Positions 1 through 9,471 of a stretch of DNA of 64,000 nt are shown here, in pieces. The notes under the pieces are model-generated. The model ran no database searches. It saw only the letters and a program-made list of their open reading frames with translations, and had not been told where the DNA came from. The translations under genes were made by a program, and so were the position numbers. Every line of letters starts with the position of its first letter. Within the stretch, counting starts at the first letter, position 1. The stretch is from Brachyhypopomus gauderio (taxonomy: Eukaryota; Chordata; Actinopteri; Gymnotiformes; Hypopomidae). The stretch covers positions 1 to 64,000 of the forward strand of contig NW_027506980.1 in NCBI RefSeq assembly GCF_052324685.1, read 5' to 3'.

Positions 1-644
1 GTTTTGATCCTTTTGTCCACCAGTCATCGGAATGTGTATGATTTTCACCAGTTTACACAGTGTAGCTCCCTTGCCTTCAGTTGCAGGGTTATGTCCTCTT
101 AGATATGACGCTTTTGAAATTATATGTGAAAATGCACCCAAAACCTATTCAAAACAGATTTGATGGAAGCACTGCAGGAGCTCTGCTCCAAGACGCATTT
201 TGTCCAGAAAATGTGGTGTCATGAATGCATCCATATCACCAACACACATTTACAAACCAAACCATAGGCAATAAAATACATGAGTAAACTGATTTGTGGA
301 CCTTTGTGGCACTTGGTACTGCTGAGATCAGGATCATTACAGAGTTCAGCAATCATTTTCCCAACTAGGTCATTGATACATTGGAATCCCCAATGTTTTC
401 TGGAACAGAATATGCCTTTCGGATGAGAATAAAAAAAGACTTCAAGAACCAAAAAAGAAGTTAAGCTGCCTTCAGCTGATGTACTCAGACTAACGGGAAA
501 CACTTTAAATCCCAAGGTGAAATGCACATGGTCAAAATTTTATCAGGACAGAGTACATGTTTTACTTTGATATTAAGAGCGATCACTGGATTGTCTTCCA
601 GTAAATTAATGTTTTCTTCCGCTACAAAATGTTTTTTCAACAAC

Positions 645-650
645 TATAAA
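645..650 (+). promoter_or_regulatory. TATAAA box-like element in the invariant spacer
   Basis: A TATAAA preceded by a T6 run (632-637) lies 25-30 bp upstream of a predicted hairpin. The spacing would suit a Pol II or external-promoter Pol III start near 675. It is present in all copies. There is no independent evidence of transcription and it may be chance. Confidence 0.25.
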
Positions 651-674
651 GAGGCTATGCAACGAAACTGAGCG

Positions 675-712
675 GGGATGTCAAGTGCCTTTAATGGTAC
701 ATTTTTGACCCC
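675..712 (+). other. Predicted bulged hairpin in the spacer
   Basis: GGG (675-677) can pair with CCC (710-712), GTCAA (680-684) with TTGAC (705-709), and GTGCC (685-689) with GGTAC (696-700, one G-T pair). This leaves a TTTAAT loop and bulges at 678-679 and 701-704. About 13 pairs form. No copy carries a substitution in it. I do not recognise an RNA family. Confidence 0.35.
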
Positions 713-867
713 ACTTCAAATGCTGCTGTTACCTGACCAGTTCGATTGTTAGTTTGCCAGATTCTCAATCTCTGGGATGTGAGATCATGCACCAGGTTTA
801 GTGAATGTTTAAGGGTGAAGGTCTTTAGTCTCTGCACAAATTCCACAAACATAGCTCAGGTCCTGCT

Positions 868-883
868 CAACATGTCAACATGT
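868..883 (+). repeat. Doubled 8-mer CAACATGT upstream of tRNA-Lys
   Basis: Two head-to-tail copies of CAACATGT end 36 bp before tRNA-Lys, each containing the palindrome ACATGT. It is invariant in all units. A role in tRNA-Lys expression is possible only by position. Confidence 0.4.
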
Positions 884-919
884 GGCGACAGCAAGTGCTT
901 TTGGGGTCCTACATAAAAC

Positions 920-992
920 GCCCGGCTAGCTCAGTCGGTAGAGCATGAGACTCTTAATCTCAGGGTCGTGGGTTCGAGCCCCACGTTGGGCG
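920..992 (+). tRNA. tRNA-Lys-CTT: tRNA-Lys(CTT), copy 1, consensus
   Basis: This 73-nt gene decodes AAG. The acceptor stem is GCCCGGC with GTTGGGC (two G-T pairs). The D arm is GCTC/GAGC with G18G19, the anticodon stem is TGAGA/TCTCA around loop CTCTTAA (anticodon CTT at 34-36), and the T arm is GTGGG/CCCAC with loop TTCGAGC. The discriminator is G73 and CCA is not encoded. The A box (T8A9G10C11 to G18G19) and B box (GGTTCGAGCCC) match Pol III consensus. There is no intron. From memory it equals human tRNA-Lys-CTT. Base -6 is T in this leader form. It faces tRNA-Asn 89 bp downstream and lacks a close T4 terminator. Confidence 0.97.
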
Positions 993-1001
993 AGAGGCTG
1001 A

Positions 1002-1008
1002 TTTGTTT
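1002..1008 (+). terminator. Possible non-canonical Pol III terminator TTTGTTT after tRNA-Lys
   Basis: This is the only T-rich element close behind tRNA-Lys, 10 nt after its last base, and it is present in every copy. Interrupted T-runs of this kind can act as weak Pol III stops. No run of four T occurs on the + strand until 1229-1232, which is 236 nt past the gene and beyond tRNA-Asn. Its use as a terminator is inferred. Confidence 0.45.
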
Positions 1009-1055
1009 GAGAGAAATGTTGAAATTTAGTTAATCTGTTTGCGCAAAATACGTCT

Positions 1056-1061
1056 AAAAAA
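1056..1061 (-). terminator. T6 Pol III terminator of tRNA-Asn
   Basis: On the minus strand a run of six T lies 20 nt past the tRNA-Asn 3' end, inside the 89-bp gap between the two genes. It is a strong canonical Pol III stop, conserved in all 46 copies. In copies 23 and 30 the base five positions past the run (phase 1051) is changed, but the run itself is intact. Confidence 0.85.
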
Positions 1062-1081
1062 GAAGAGAAAGGAACATACAT

Positions 1082-1108
1082 CGTCCCTGGGTGGGCTCGA
1101 ACCACCAT

Positions 1109-1149
<41 letters not shown>

Positions 1150-1155
1150 AGAGAC
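1082..1155 (-). tRNA. tRNA-Asn-GTT: tRNA-Asn(GTT), copy 1, consensus
   Basis: This 74-nt gene on the minus strand decodes AAC/AAT. The acceptor stem is GTCTCTG with CAGGGAC. The D arm is GCGC/GCGC with loop AATCGGTTA, the anticodon stem is TTCGG/CCGAA around CTGTTAA (anticodon GTT), the variable loop is AGGAT, and the T arm is GGTGG/CCACC with loop TTCGAGC. The discriminator is G73. T8 and G18G19 of the A box and the GGTTCGAGCCC B box are intact, and there is no intron. From memory it differs from human tRNA-Asn-GTT only in the variable loop (A47 instead of T). A T6 terminator follows after 20 nt. Confidence 0.97.
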
Positions 1156-1228
1156 CAGATGCTTCTGTGCTTACATAGTTCTTCCTCAAAAGAAAAACCC
1201 AACAAGCACATTCCTCCTGTTTGCTGGC

Positions 1229-1232
1229 TTTT
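1229..1232 (+). terminator. First T4 run downstream of tRNA-Lys
   Basis: This is the first run of four T on the + strand after tRNA-Lys. A read-through transcript ending here would include the full antisense of tRNA-Asn. It is the same in every copy. Function is inferred. Confidence 0.35.
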
Positions 1233-1332
1233 GATGAAATGAGCCAATGCATAAAGGATGCAACATCAAGGTCACTCACACTTTTCTGCTAGCTTGTCTA
1301 AAATTTGCCCTTCCTTCAATTACTCACTTGTC

Positions 1333-1348
1333 AAGACCTGCAGGTCTT
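1333..1348. repeat. 16-bp perfect palindrome (SbfI/PstI site)
   Basis: AAGACCTGCAGGTCTT equals its own reverse complement. In many units from copy 22 onward (type-2 spacer) A1334 is C, which trims the perfect palindrome to 12 bp. This base is the main marker separating the two spacer types, together with A/C at phase 1386. Confidence 0.8.
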
Positions 1349-2306
1349 CAAACAAAAGGTCAGTTTGTAGACCCTTTTCCTGTCAAAGTTTTGATCCTTT
1401 TGTCCACCAGTCATCGGAATGTGTATGATTTTCACCAGTTTACACAGTGTAGCTCCCTTGCCTTCAGTTGCAGGGTTATGTCCTCTTAGATATGACGCTT
1501 TTGAAATTATATGTGAAAATGCACCCAAAACCTATTCAAAACAGATTTGATGGAAGCACTGCAGGAGCTCTGCTCCAAGACGCATTTTGTCCAGAAAATG
1601 TGGTGTCATGAATGCATCCATATCACCAACACACATTTACAAACCAAACCATAGGCAATAAAATACATGAGTAAACTGATTTGTGGACCTTTGTGGCACT
1701 TGGTACTGCTGAGATCAGGATCATTACAGAGTTCAGCAATCATTTTCCCAACTAGGTCATTGATACATTGGAATCCCCAATGTTTTCTGGAACAGAATAT
1801 GCCTTTCGGATGAGAATAAAAAAAGACTTCAAGAACCAAAAAAGAAGTTAAGCTGCCTTCAGCTGATGTACTCAGACTAACGGGAAACACTTTAAATCCC
1901 AAGGTGAAATGCACATGGTCAAAATTTTATCAGGACAGAGTACATGTTTTACTTTGATATTAAGAGCGATCACTGGATTGTCTTCCAGTAAATTAATGTT
2001 TTCTTCCGCTACAAAACGTTTTTTCAACAACTATAAAGAGGCTATGCAACGAAACTGAGCGGGGATGTCAAGTGCCTTTAATGGTACATTTTTGACCCCA
2101 CTTCAAATGCTGCTGTTACCTGACCAGTTCGATTGTTAGTTTGCCAGATTCTCAATCTCTGGGATGTGAGATCATGCACCAGGTTTAGTGAATGTTTAAG
2201 GGTGAAGGTCTTTAGTCTCTGCACAAATTCCACAAACATAGCTCAGGTCCTGCTCAACATGTCAACATGTGGCAACAGCAAGTGCTTTTGGGGTCCTACA
2301 AAAAAC

Positions 2307-2379
2307 GTCCGGCTCGCTCAGTCGGTAGAGCATGAGACTCTTAATCTCAGGGTCGTGGGTTCGAGCCCCACGTTGGGCG
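2307..2379 (+). tRNA. tRNA-Lys-CTT: tRNA-Lys(CTT), copy 2, variant C2T + A9C
   Basis: C2T turns the second acceptor pair into T-G. A9C replaces the purine expected at position 9 of the A box and of the tertiary core. The rest is consensus. Leader base -6 is A. It folds as a cloverleaf, but Pol III recruitment may be weaker. Confidence 0.88.
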
Positions 2380-2468
2380 AGAGGCTGATTTGTTTGAGAG
2401 AAATGTTGAAATTTAGTTAATCTGTTTGCGCAAAATACGTCTAAAAAAGAAGAGAAAGGAACACACAT

Positions 2469-2495
2469 CTTCCCTGGGTGGGCCCGAACCACCAT

Positions 2496-2536
<41 letters not shown>

Positions 2537-2542
2537 AGAGAC
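2469..2542 (-). tRNA. tRNA-Asn-GTT: tRNA-Asn(GTT), copy 2, variant C72A + A58G, possibly inactive
   Basis: C72A breaks the terminal G1-C72 pair. A58G alters the near-universal T-loop adenine that pairs with T54 and is a core B-box base. Of all the Asn copies this one has the clearest B-box lesion. A flanking T1077C change also occurs only here. Confidence 0.8.
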
Positions 2543-3693
2543 CAGATGCTTCTGTGCTTACATAGTTCTTCCTCAAAAGAAAAACCCAACAAGCACATTC
2601 CTCCTGTTTGCTGGCTTTTGATGAAATGAGCCAATGCATAAAGGATGCAACATCAAGGTCACTCACACTTTTCTGCTAGCTTGTCTAAAATTTGCCCTTC
2701 CTTCTATTACTCACTTGTCAAGACCTGCAGGTCTTCAAACAAAAGGTCAGTTTGTAGACCCTTTTCCTGTCAAAGTTTTGATCCTTTTGTCCACCAGTCA
2801 TCGGAATGTGTATGATTTTCACCAGTTTACACAGTGTAGCTCCCTTGCCTTCAGTTGCAGGGTTATGTCCTCTTAGATATGACGCTTTTGAAATTATATG
2901 TGAAAATGCACCCAAAACCTATTCAAAACAGATTTGATGGAAGCACTGCAGGAGCTCTGCTCCAAGACGCATTTTGTCCAGAAAATGTGGTGTCATGAAT
3001 GCATCCATATCACCAACACACATTTACAAACCAAACCATAGGCAATAAAATACATGAGTAAACTGATTTGTGGACCTTTGTGGCACTTGGTACTGCTGAG
3101 ATCAGGATCATTACAGAGTTCAGCAATCATTTTCCCAACTAGGTCATTGATACATTGGAATCCCCAATGTTTTCTGGAACAGAATATGCCTTTCGGATGA
3201 GAATAAAAAAAGACTTCAAGAACCAAAAAAGAAGTTAAGCTGCCTTCAGCTGATGTACTCAGACTAACGGGAAACACTTTAAATCCCAAGGTGAAATGCA
3301 CATGGTCAAAATTTTATCAGGACAGAGTACATGTTTTACTTTGATATTAAGAGCGATCACTGGATTGTCTTCCAGTAAATTAATGTTTTCTTCCGCTACA
3401 AAACGTTTTTTCAACAACTATAAAGAGGCTATGCAACGAAACTGAGCGGGGATGTCAAGTGCCTTTAATGGTACATTTTTGACCCCACTTCAAATGCTGC
3501 TGTTACCTGACCAGTTCGATTGTTAGTTTGCCAGATTCTCAATCTCTGGGATGTGAGATCATGCACCAGGTTTAGTGAATGTTTAAGGGTGAAGGTCTTT
3601 AGTCTCTGCACAAATTCCACAAACATAGCTCAGGTCCTGCTCAACATGTCAACATGTGGCGACAGCAAGTGCTTTTGGGGTCCTACATAAAAC

Positions 3694-3766
3694 GCCCGGC
3701 TAGCTCAGTCGGTAGAGCATGAGACTCTTAATCTCAGGGTCGTGGGTTCGAGCCCCACGTTGGGCG
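3694..3766 (+). tRNA. tRNA-Lys-CTT: tRNA-Lys(CTT), copy 3, consensus
   Basis: All 73 nt match copy 1, with the -6T leader. Confidence 0.96.
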
Positions 3767-3855
3767 AGAGGCTGATTTGTTTGAGAGAAATGTTGAAATT
3801 TAGTTAATCTGTTTGCGCAAAATACGTCTAAAAAAGAAGAGAAAGGAACATACAT

Positions 3856-3882
3856 CGTCCCTGGGTGGGCTCGAACCACCAT

Positions 3883-3923
<41 letters not shown>

Positions 3924-3929
3924 AGAGAC
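3856..3929 (-). tRNA. tRNA-Asn-GTT: tRNA-Asn(GTT), copy 3, consensus
   Basis: All 74 nt match copy 1. Confidence 0.96.
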
Positions 3930-5080
3930 CAGATGCTTCTGTGCTTACATAGTTCTTCCTCAAAAGAAAAACCCAACAAGCACATTCCTCCTGTTTGCTG
4001 GCTTTTGATGAAATGAGCCAATGCATAAAGGATGCAACATCAAGGTCACTCACACTTTTCTGCTAGCTTGTCTAAAATTTGCCCTTCCTTCAATTACTCA
4101 CTTGTCAAGACCTGCAGGTCTTCAAACAAAAGGTCAGTTTGTAGACCCTTTTCCTGTCAAAGTTTTGATCCTTTTGTCCACCAGTCATCGGAATGTGTAT
4201 GATTTTCACCAGTTTACACAGTGTAGCTCCCTTGCCTTCAGTTGCAGGGTTATGTCCTCTTAGATATGACGCTTTTGAAATTATATGTGAAAATGCACCC
4301 AAAACCTATTCAAAACAGATTTGATGGAAGCACTGCAGGAGCTCTGCTCCAAGACGCATTTTGTCCAGAAAATGTGGTGTCATGAATGCATCCATATCAC
4401 CAACACACATTTACAAACCAAACCATAGGCAATAAAATACATGAGTAAACTGATTTGTGGACCTTTGTGGCACTTGGTACTGCTGAGATCAGGATCATTA
4501 CAGAGTTCAGCAATCATTTTCCCAACTAGGTCATTGATACATTGGAATCCCCAATGTTTTCTGGAACAGAATATGCCTTTCGGATGAGAATAAAAAAAGA
4601 CTTCAAGAACCAAAAAAGAAGTTAAGCTGCCTTCAGCTGATGTACTCAGACTAACGGGAAACACTTTAAATCCCAAGGTGAAATGCACATGGTCAAAATT
4701 TTATCAGGACAGAGTACATGTTTTACTTTGATATTAAGAGCGATCACTGGATTGTCTTCCAGTAAATTAATGTTTTCTTCCGCTACAAAACGTTTTTTCA
4801 ACAACTATAAAGAGGCTATGCAACGAAACTGAGCGGGGATGTCAAGTGCCTTTAATGGTACATTTTTGACCCCACTTCAAATGCTGCTGTTACCTGACCA
4901 GTTCGATTGTTAGTTTGCCAGATTCTCAATCTCTGGGATGTGAGATCATGCACCAGGTTTAGTGAATGTTTAAGGGTGAAGGTCTTTAGTCTCTGCACAA
5001 ATTCCACAAACATAGCTCAGGTCCTGCTCAACATGTCAACATGTGGCGACAGCAAGTGCTTTTGGGGTCCTACATAAAAC

Positions 5081-5153
5081 GCCCGGCTAGCTCAGTCGGT
5101 AGAGCATGAGACTCTTAATCTCAGGGTCGTGGGTTCGAGCCCCACGTTGGGCG
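5081..5153 (+). tRNA. tRNA-Lys-CTT: tRNA-Lys(CTT), copy 4, consensus
   Basis: All 73 nt match copy 1, with the -6T leader. Confidence 0.96.
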
Positions 5154-5242
5154 AGAGGCTGATTTGTTTGAGAGAAATGTTGAAATTTAGTTAATCTGTT
5201 TGCGCAAAATACGTCTAAAAAAGAAGAGAAAGGAACATACAT

Positions 5243-5269
5243 CGTCCCTGGGTGGGCTCGAACCACCAT

Positions 5270-5310
<41 letters not shown>

Positions 5311-5316
5311 AGAGAC
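5243..5316 (-). tRNA. tRNA-Asn-GTT: tRNA-Asn(GTT), copy 4, consensus, changed -2 leader base
   Basis: The gene body is consensus. The base two positions upstream is changed (A1157T on the + strand), a marker shared with copies 6, 13, 16, 18 and 20. Confidence 0.96.
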
Positions 5317-6467
5317 CTGATGCTTCTGTGCTTACATAGTTCTTCCTCAAAAGAAAAACCCAACAAGCACATTCCTCCTGTTTGCTGGCTTTTGATGAAA
5401 TGAGCCAATGCATAAAGGATGCAACATCAAGGTCACTCACACTTTTCTGCTAGCTTGTCTAAAATTTGCCCTTCCTTCAATTACTCACTTGTCAAGACCT
5501 GCAGGTCTTCAAACAAAAGGTCAGTTTGTAGACCCTTTTCCTGTCAAAGTTTTGATCCTTTTGTCCACCAGTCATCGGAATGTGTATGATTTTCACCAGT
5601 TTACACAGTGTAGCTCCCTTGCCTTCAGTTGCAGGGTTATGTCCTCTTAGATATGACGCTTTTGAAATTATATGTGAAAATGCACCCAAAACCTATTCAA
5701 AACAGATTTGATGGAAGCACTGCAGGAGCTCTGCTCCAAGACGCATTTTGTCCAGAAAATGTGGTGTCATGAATGCATCCATATCACCAACACACATTTA
5801 CAAACCAAACCATAGGCAATAAAATACATGAGTAAACTGATTTGTGGACCTTTGTGGCACTTGGTACTGCTGAGATCAGGATCATTACAGAGTTCAGCAA
5901 TCATTTTCCCAACTAGGTCATTGATACATTGGAATCCCCAATGTTTTCTGGAACAGAATATGCCTTTCGGATGAGAATAAAAAAAGACTTCAAGAACCAA
6001 AAAAGAAGTTAAGCTGCCTTCAGCTGATGTACTCAGACTAACGGGAAACACTTTAAATCCCAAGGTGAAATGCACATGGTCAAAATTTTATCAGGACAGA
6101 GTACATGTTTTACTTTGATATTAAGAGCGATCACTGGATTGTCTTCCAGTAAATTAATGTTTTCTTCCGCTACAAAATGTTTTTTCAACAACTATAAAGA
6201 GGCTATGCAACGAAACTGAGCGGGGATGTCAAGTGCCTTTAATGGTACATTTTTGACCCCACTTCAAATGCTGCTGTTACCTGACCAGTTCGATTGTTAG
6301 TTTGCCAGATTCTCAATCTCTGGGATGTGAGATCATGCACCAGGTTTAGTGAATGTTTAAGGGTGAAGGTCTTTAGTCTCTGCACAAATTCCACAAACAT
6401 AGCTCAGGTCCTGCTCAACATGTCAACATGTGGCGACAGCAAGTGCTTTTGGGGTCCTACATAAAAC

Positions 6468-6540
6468 GCCCGGCTAGCTCAGTCGGTAGAGCATGAGACT
6501 CTTAATCTCAGGGTCGTGGGTTCGAGCCCCACGTTGGGCG
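6468..6540 (+). tRNA. tRNA-Lys-CTT: tRNA-Lys(CTT), copy 5, consensus
   Basis: All 73 nt match copy 1, with the -6T leader. Confidence 0.96.
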
Positions 6541-6629
6541 AGAGGCTGATTTGTTTGAGAGAAATGTTGAAATTTAGTTAATCTGTTTGCGCAAAATACG
6601 TCTAAAAAAGAAGAGAAAGGAACATACAT

Positions 6630-6656
6630 CGTCCCTGGGTGGGCTCGAACCACCAT

Positions 6657-6697
<41 letters not shown>

Positions 6698-6703
6698 AGA
6701 GAC
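6630..6703 (-). tRNA. tRNA-Asn-GTT: tRNA-Asn(GTT), copy 5, consensus
   Basis: All 74 nt match copy 1. Confidence 0.96.
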
Positions 6704-7854
6704 CAGATGCTTCTGTGCTTACATAGTTCTTCCTCAAAAGAAAAACCCAACAAGCACATTCCTCCTGTTTGCTGGCTTTTGATGAAATGAGCCAATGCAT
6801 AAAGGATGCAACATCAAGGTCACTCACACTTTTCTGCTAGCTTGTCTAAAATTTGCCCTTCCTTCAATTACTCACTTGTCAAGACCTGCAGGTCTTCAAA
6901 CAAAAGGTCAGTTTGTAGACCCTTTTCCTGTCAAAGTTTTGATCCTTTTGTCCACCAGTCATCGGAATGTGTATGATTTTCACCAGTTTACACAGTGTAG
7001 CTCCCTTGCCTTCAGTTGCAGGGTTATGTCCTCTTAGATATGACGCTTTTGAAATTATATGTGAAAATGCACCCAAAACCTATTCAAAACAGATTTGATG
7101 GAAGCACTGCAGGAGCTCTGCTCCAAGACGCATTTTGTCCAGAAAATGTGGTGTCATGAATGCATCCATATCACCAACACACATTTACAAACCAAACCAT
7201 AGGCAATAAAATACATGAGTAAACTGATTTGTGGACCTTTGTGGCACTTGGTACTGCTGAGATCAGGATCATTACAGAGTTCAGCAATCATTTTCCCAAC
7301 TAGGTCATTGATACATTGGAATCCCCAATGTTTTCTGGAACAGAATATGCCTTTCGGATGAGAATAAAAAAAGACTTCAAGAACCAAAAAAGAAGTTAAG
7401 CTGCCTTCAGCTGATGTACTCAGACTAACGGGAAACACTTTAAATCCCAAGGTGAAATGCACATGGTCAAAATTTTATCAGGACAGAGTACATGTTTTAC
7501 TTTGATATTAAGAGCGATCACTGGATTGTCTTCCAGTAAATTAATGTTTTCTTCCGCTACAAAACGTTTTTTCAACAACTATAAAGAGGCTATGCAACGA
7601 AACTGAGCGGGGATGTCAAGTGCCTTTAATGGTACATTTTTGACCCCACTTCAAATGCTGCTGTTACCTGACCAGTTCGATTGTTAGTTTGCCAGATTCT
7701 CAATCTCTGGGATGTGAGATCATGCACCAGGTTTAGTGAATGTTTAAGGGTGAAGGTCTTTAGTCTCTGCACAAATTCCACAAACATAGCTCAGGTCCTG
7801 CTCAACATGTCAACATGTGGCGACAGCAAGTGCTTTTGGGGTCCTACATAAAAC

Positions 7855-7927
7855 GCCCGGCTAGCTCAGTCGGTAGAGCATGAGACTCTTAATCTCAGGG
7901 TCGTGGGTTCGAGCCCCACGTTGGGCG
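7855..7927 (+). tRNA. tRNA-Lys-CTT: tRNA-Lys(CTT), copy 6, consensus
   Basis: All 73 nt match copy 1, with the -6T leader. Confidence 0.96.
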
Positions 7928-8016
7928 AGAGGCTGATTTGTTTGAGAGAAATGTTGAAATTTAGTTAATCTGTTTGCGCAAAATACGTCTAAAAAAGAAG
8001 AGAAAGGAACATACAT

Positions 8017-8043
8017 CGTCCCTGGGTGGGCTCGAACCACCAT

Positions 8044-8084
<41 letters not shown>

Positions 8085-8090
8085 AGAGAC
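8017..8090 (-). tRNA. tRNA-Asn-GTT: tRNA-Asn(GTT), copy 6, consensus, changed -2 leader base
   Basis: The gene body is consensus with the A1157T leader marker. The following spacer shares A1318T with copy 2 only. Confidence 0.96.
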
Positions 8091-9241
8091 CTGATGCTTC
8101 TGTGCTTACATAGTTCTTCCTCAAAAGAAAAACCCAACAAGCACATTCCTCCTGTTTGCTGGCTTTTGATGAAATGAGCCAATGCATAAAGGATGCAACA
8201 TCAAGGTCACTCACACTTTTCTGCTAGCTTGTCTAAAATTTGCCCTTCCTTCTATTACTCACTTGTCAAGACCTGCAGGTCTTCAAACAAAAGGTCAGTT
8301 TGTAGACCCTTTTCCTGTCAAAGTTTTGATCCTTTTGTCCACCAGTCATCGGAATGTGTATGATTTTCACCAGTTTACACAGTGTAGCTCCCTTGCCTTC
8401 AGTTGCAGGGTTATGTCCTCTTAGATATGACGCTTTTGAAATTATATGTGAAAATGCACCCAAAACCTATTCAAAACAGATTTGATGGAAGCACTGCAGG
8501 AGCTCTGCTCCAAGACGCATTTTGTCCAGAAAATGTGGTGTCATGAATGCATCCATATCACCAACACACATTTACAAACCAAACCATAGGCAATAAAATA
8601 CATGAGTAAACTGATTTGTGGACCTTTGTGGCACTTGGTACTGCTGAGATCAGGATCATTACAGAGTTCAGCAATCATTTTCCCAACTAGGTCATTGATA
8701 CATTGGAATCCCCAATGTTTTCTGGAACAGAATATGCCTTTCGGATGAGAATAAAAAAAGACTTCAAGAACCAAAAAAGAAGTTAAGCTGCCTTCAGCTG
8801 ATGTACTCAGACTAACGGGAAACACTTTAAATCCCAAGGTGAAATGCACATGGTCAAAATTTTATCAGGACAGAGTACATGTTTTACTTTGATATTAAGA
8901 GCGATCACTGGATTGTCTTCCAGTAAATTAATGTTTTCTTCCGCTACAAAACGTTTTTTCAACAACTATAAAGAGGCTATGCAACGAAACTGAGCGGGGA
9001 TGTCAAGTGCCTTTAATGGTACATTTTTGACCCCACTTCAAATGCTGCTGTTACCTGACCAGTTCGATTGTTAGTTTGCCAGATTCTCAATCTCTGGGAT
9101 GTGAGATCATGCACCAGGTTTAGTGAATGTTTAAGGGTGAAGGTCTTTAGTCTCTGCACAAATTCCACAAACATAGCTCAGGTCCTGCTCAACATGTCAA
9201 CATGTGGCGACAGCAAGTGCTTTTGGGGTCCTACATAAAAC

Positions 9242-9314
9242 GCCCGGCTAGCTCAGTCGGTAGAGCATGAGACTCTTAATCTCAGGGTCGTGGGTTCGAG
9301 CCCCACGTTGGGCG
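9242..9314 (+). tRNA. tRNA-Lys-CTT: tRNA-Lys(CTT), copy 7, consensus
   Basis: All 73 nt match copy 1, with the -6T leader. Confidence 0.96.
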
Positions 9315-9403
9315 AGAGGCTGATTTGTTTGAGAGAAATGTTGAAATTTAGTTAATCTGTTTGCGCAAAATACGTCTAAAAAAGAAGAGAAAGGAACATA
9401 CAT

Positions 9404-9430
9404 CGTCCCTGGGTGGGCTCGAACCACCAT

Positions 9431-9471
<41 letters not shown>

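Larger units (their letters stand above)
1156..2306. other. Long non-coding spacer between tRNA pairs (representative; recurs every 1,387 bp)
   Basis: These 1,151 bp separate the 5' end of one tRNA-Asn from the next tRNA-Lys. I see no further tRNA, 5S, snRNA or transposon. Open frames are short (at most 102 codons). The longest opens with GTG on the minus strand, and several others open with TTG, so no convincing protein gene is present. The spacer contains a 16-bp palindrome, a TATAAA followed by a predicted hairpin, several A- or T-runs, and two AATAAA-like strings that serve no visible gene. The stretch from phase 47 to 810 is almost invariant across all copies, while the parts nearest the tRNA genes carry most of the differences. 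Confidence 0.85.

Noticed and set aside
262-275. AATAAA-like polyadenylation signals at about 269 and 428
   Set aside because: No gene ends near them, and the sequence is AT-rich enough for chance matches.
436-450. GGAGCTCTGCTCC-type short hairpin near phase 168-190
   Set aside because: Only a five-pair stem with a three-base loop; too small to support a structure call.
219-527. 102-codon minus-strand reading frame present in nearly every unit
   Set aside because: It opens with GTG rather than ATG, matches no family I recognise, and is preserved only because the whole spacer is. The one changed copy (58685) alters a residue without any sign of constraint.
738-748. B-box-like string AGTTCGATTG suggesting a third tRNA
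   Set aside because: There is no matching A box or cloverleaf upstream, and copies 9, 14 and 44 change it.
1247-1489. 80-codon plus-strand ATG frame repeated in every unit
   Set aside because: It is short, has no recognisable domain, and lies in repeat spacer; changes at phase 1386 alter it freely (K/T).
2133-2420. 95-codon plus-strand frame crossing tRNA-Lys in some units
   Set aside because: It starts with TTG, runs through the tRNA gene, and exists only where T at -6 is A and so removes a stop codon. It is a by-product of leader variation.
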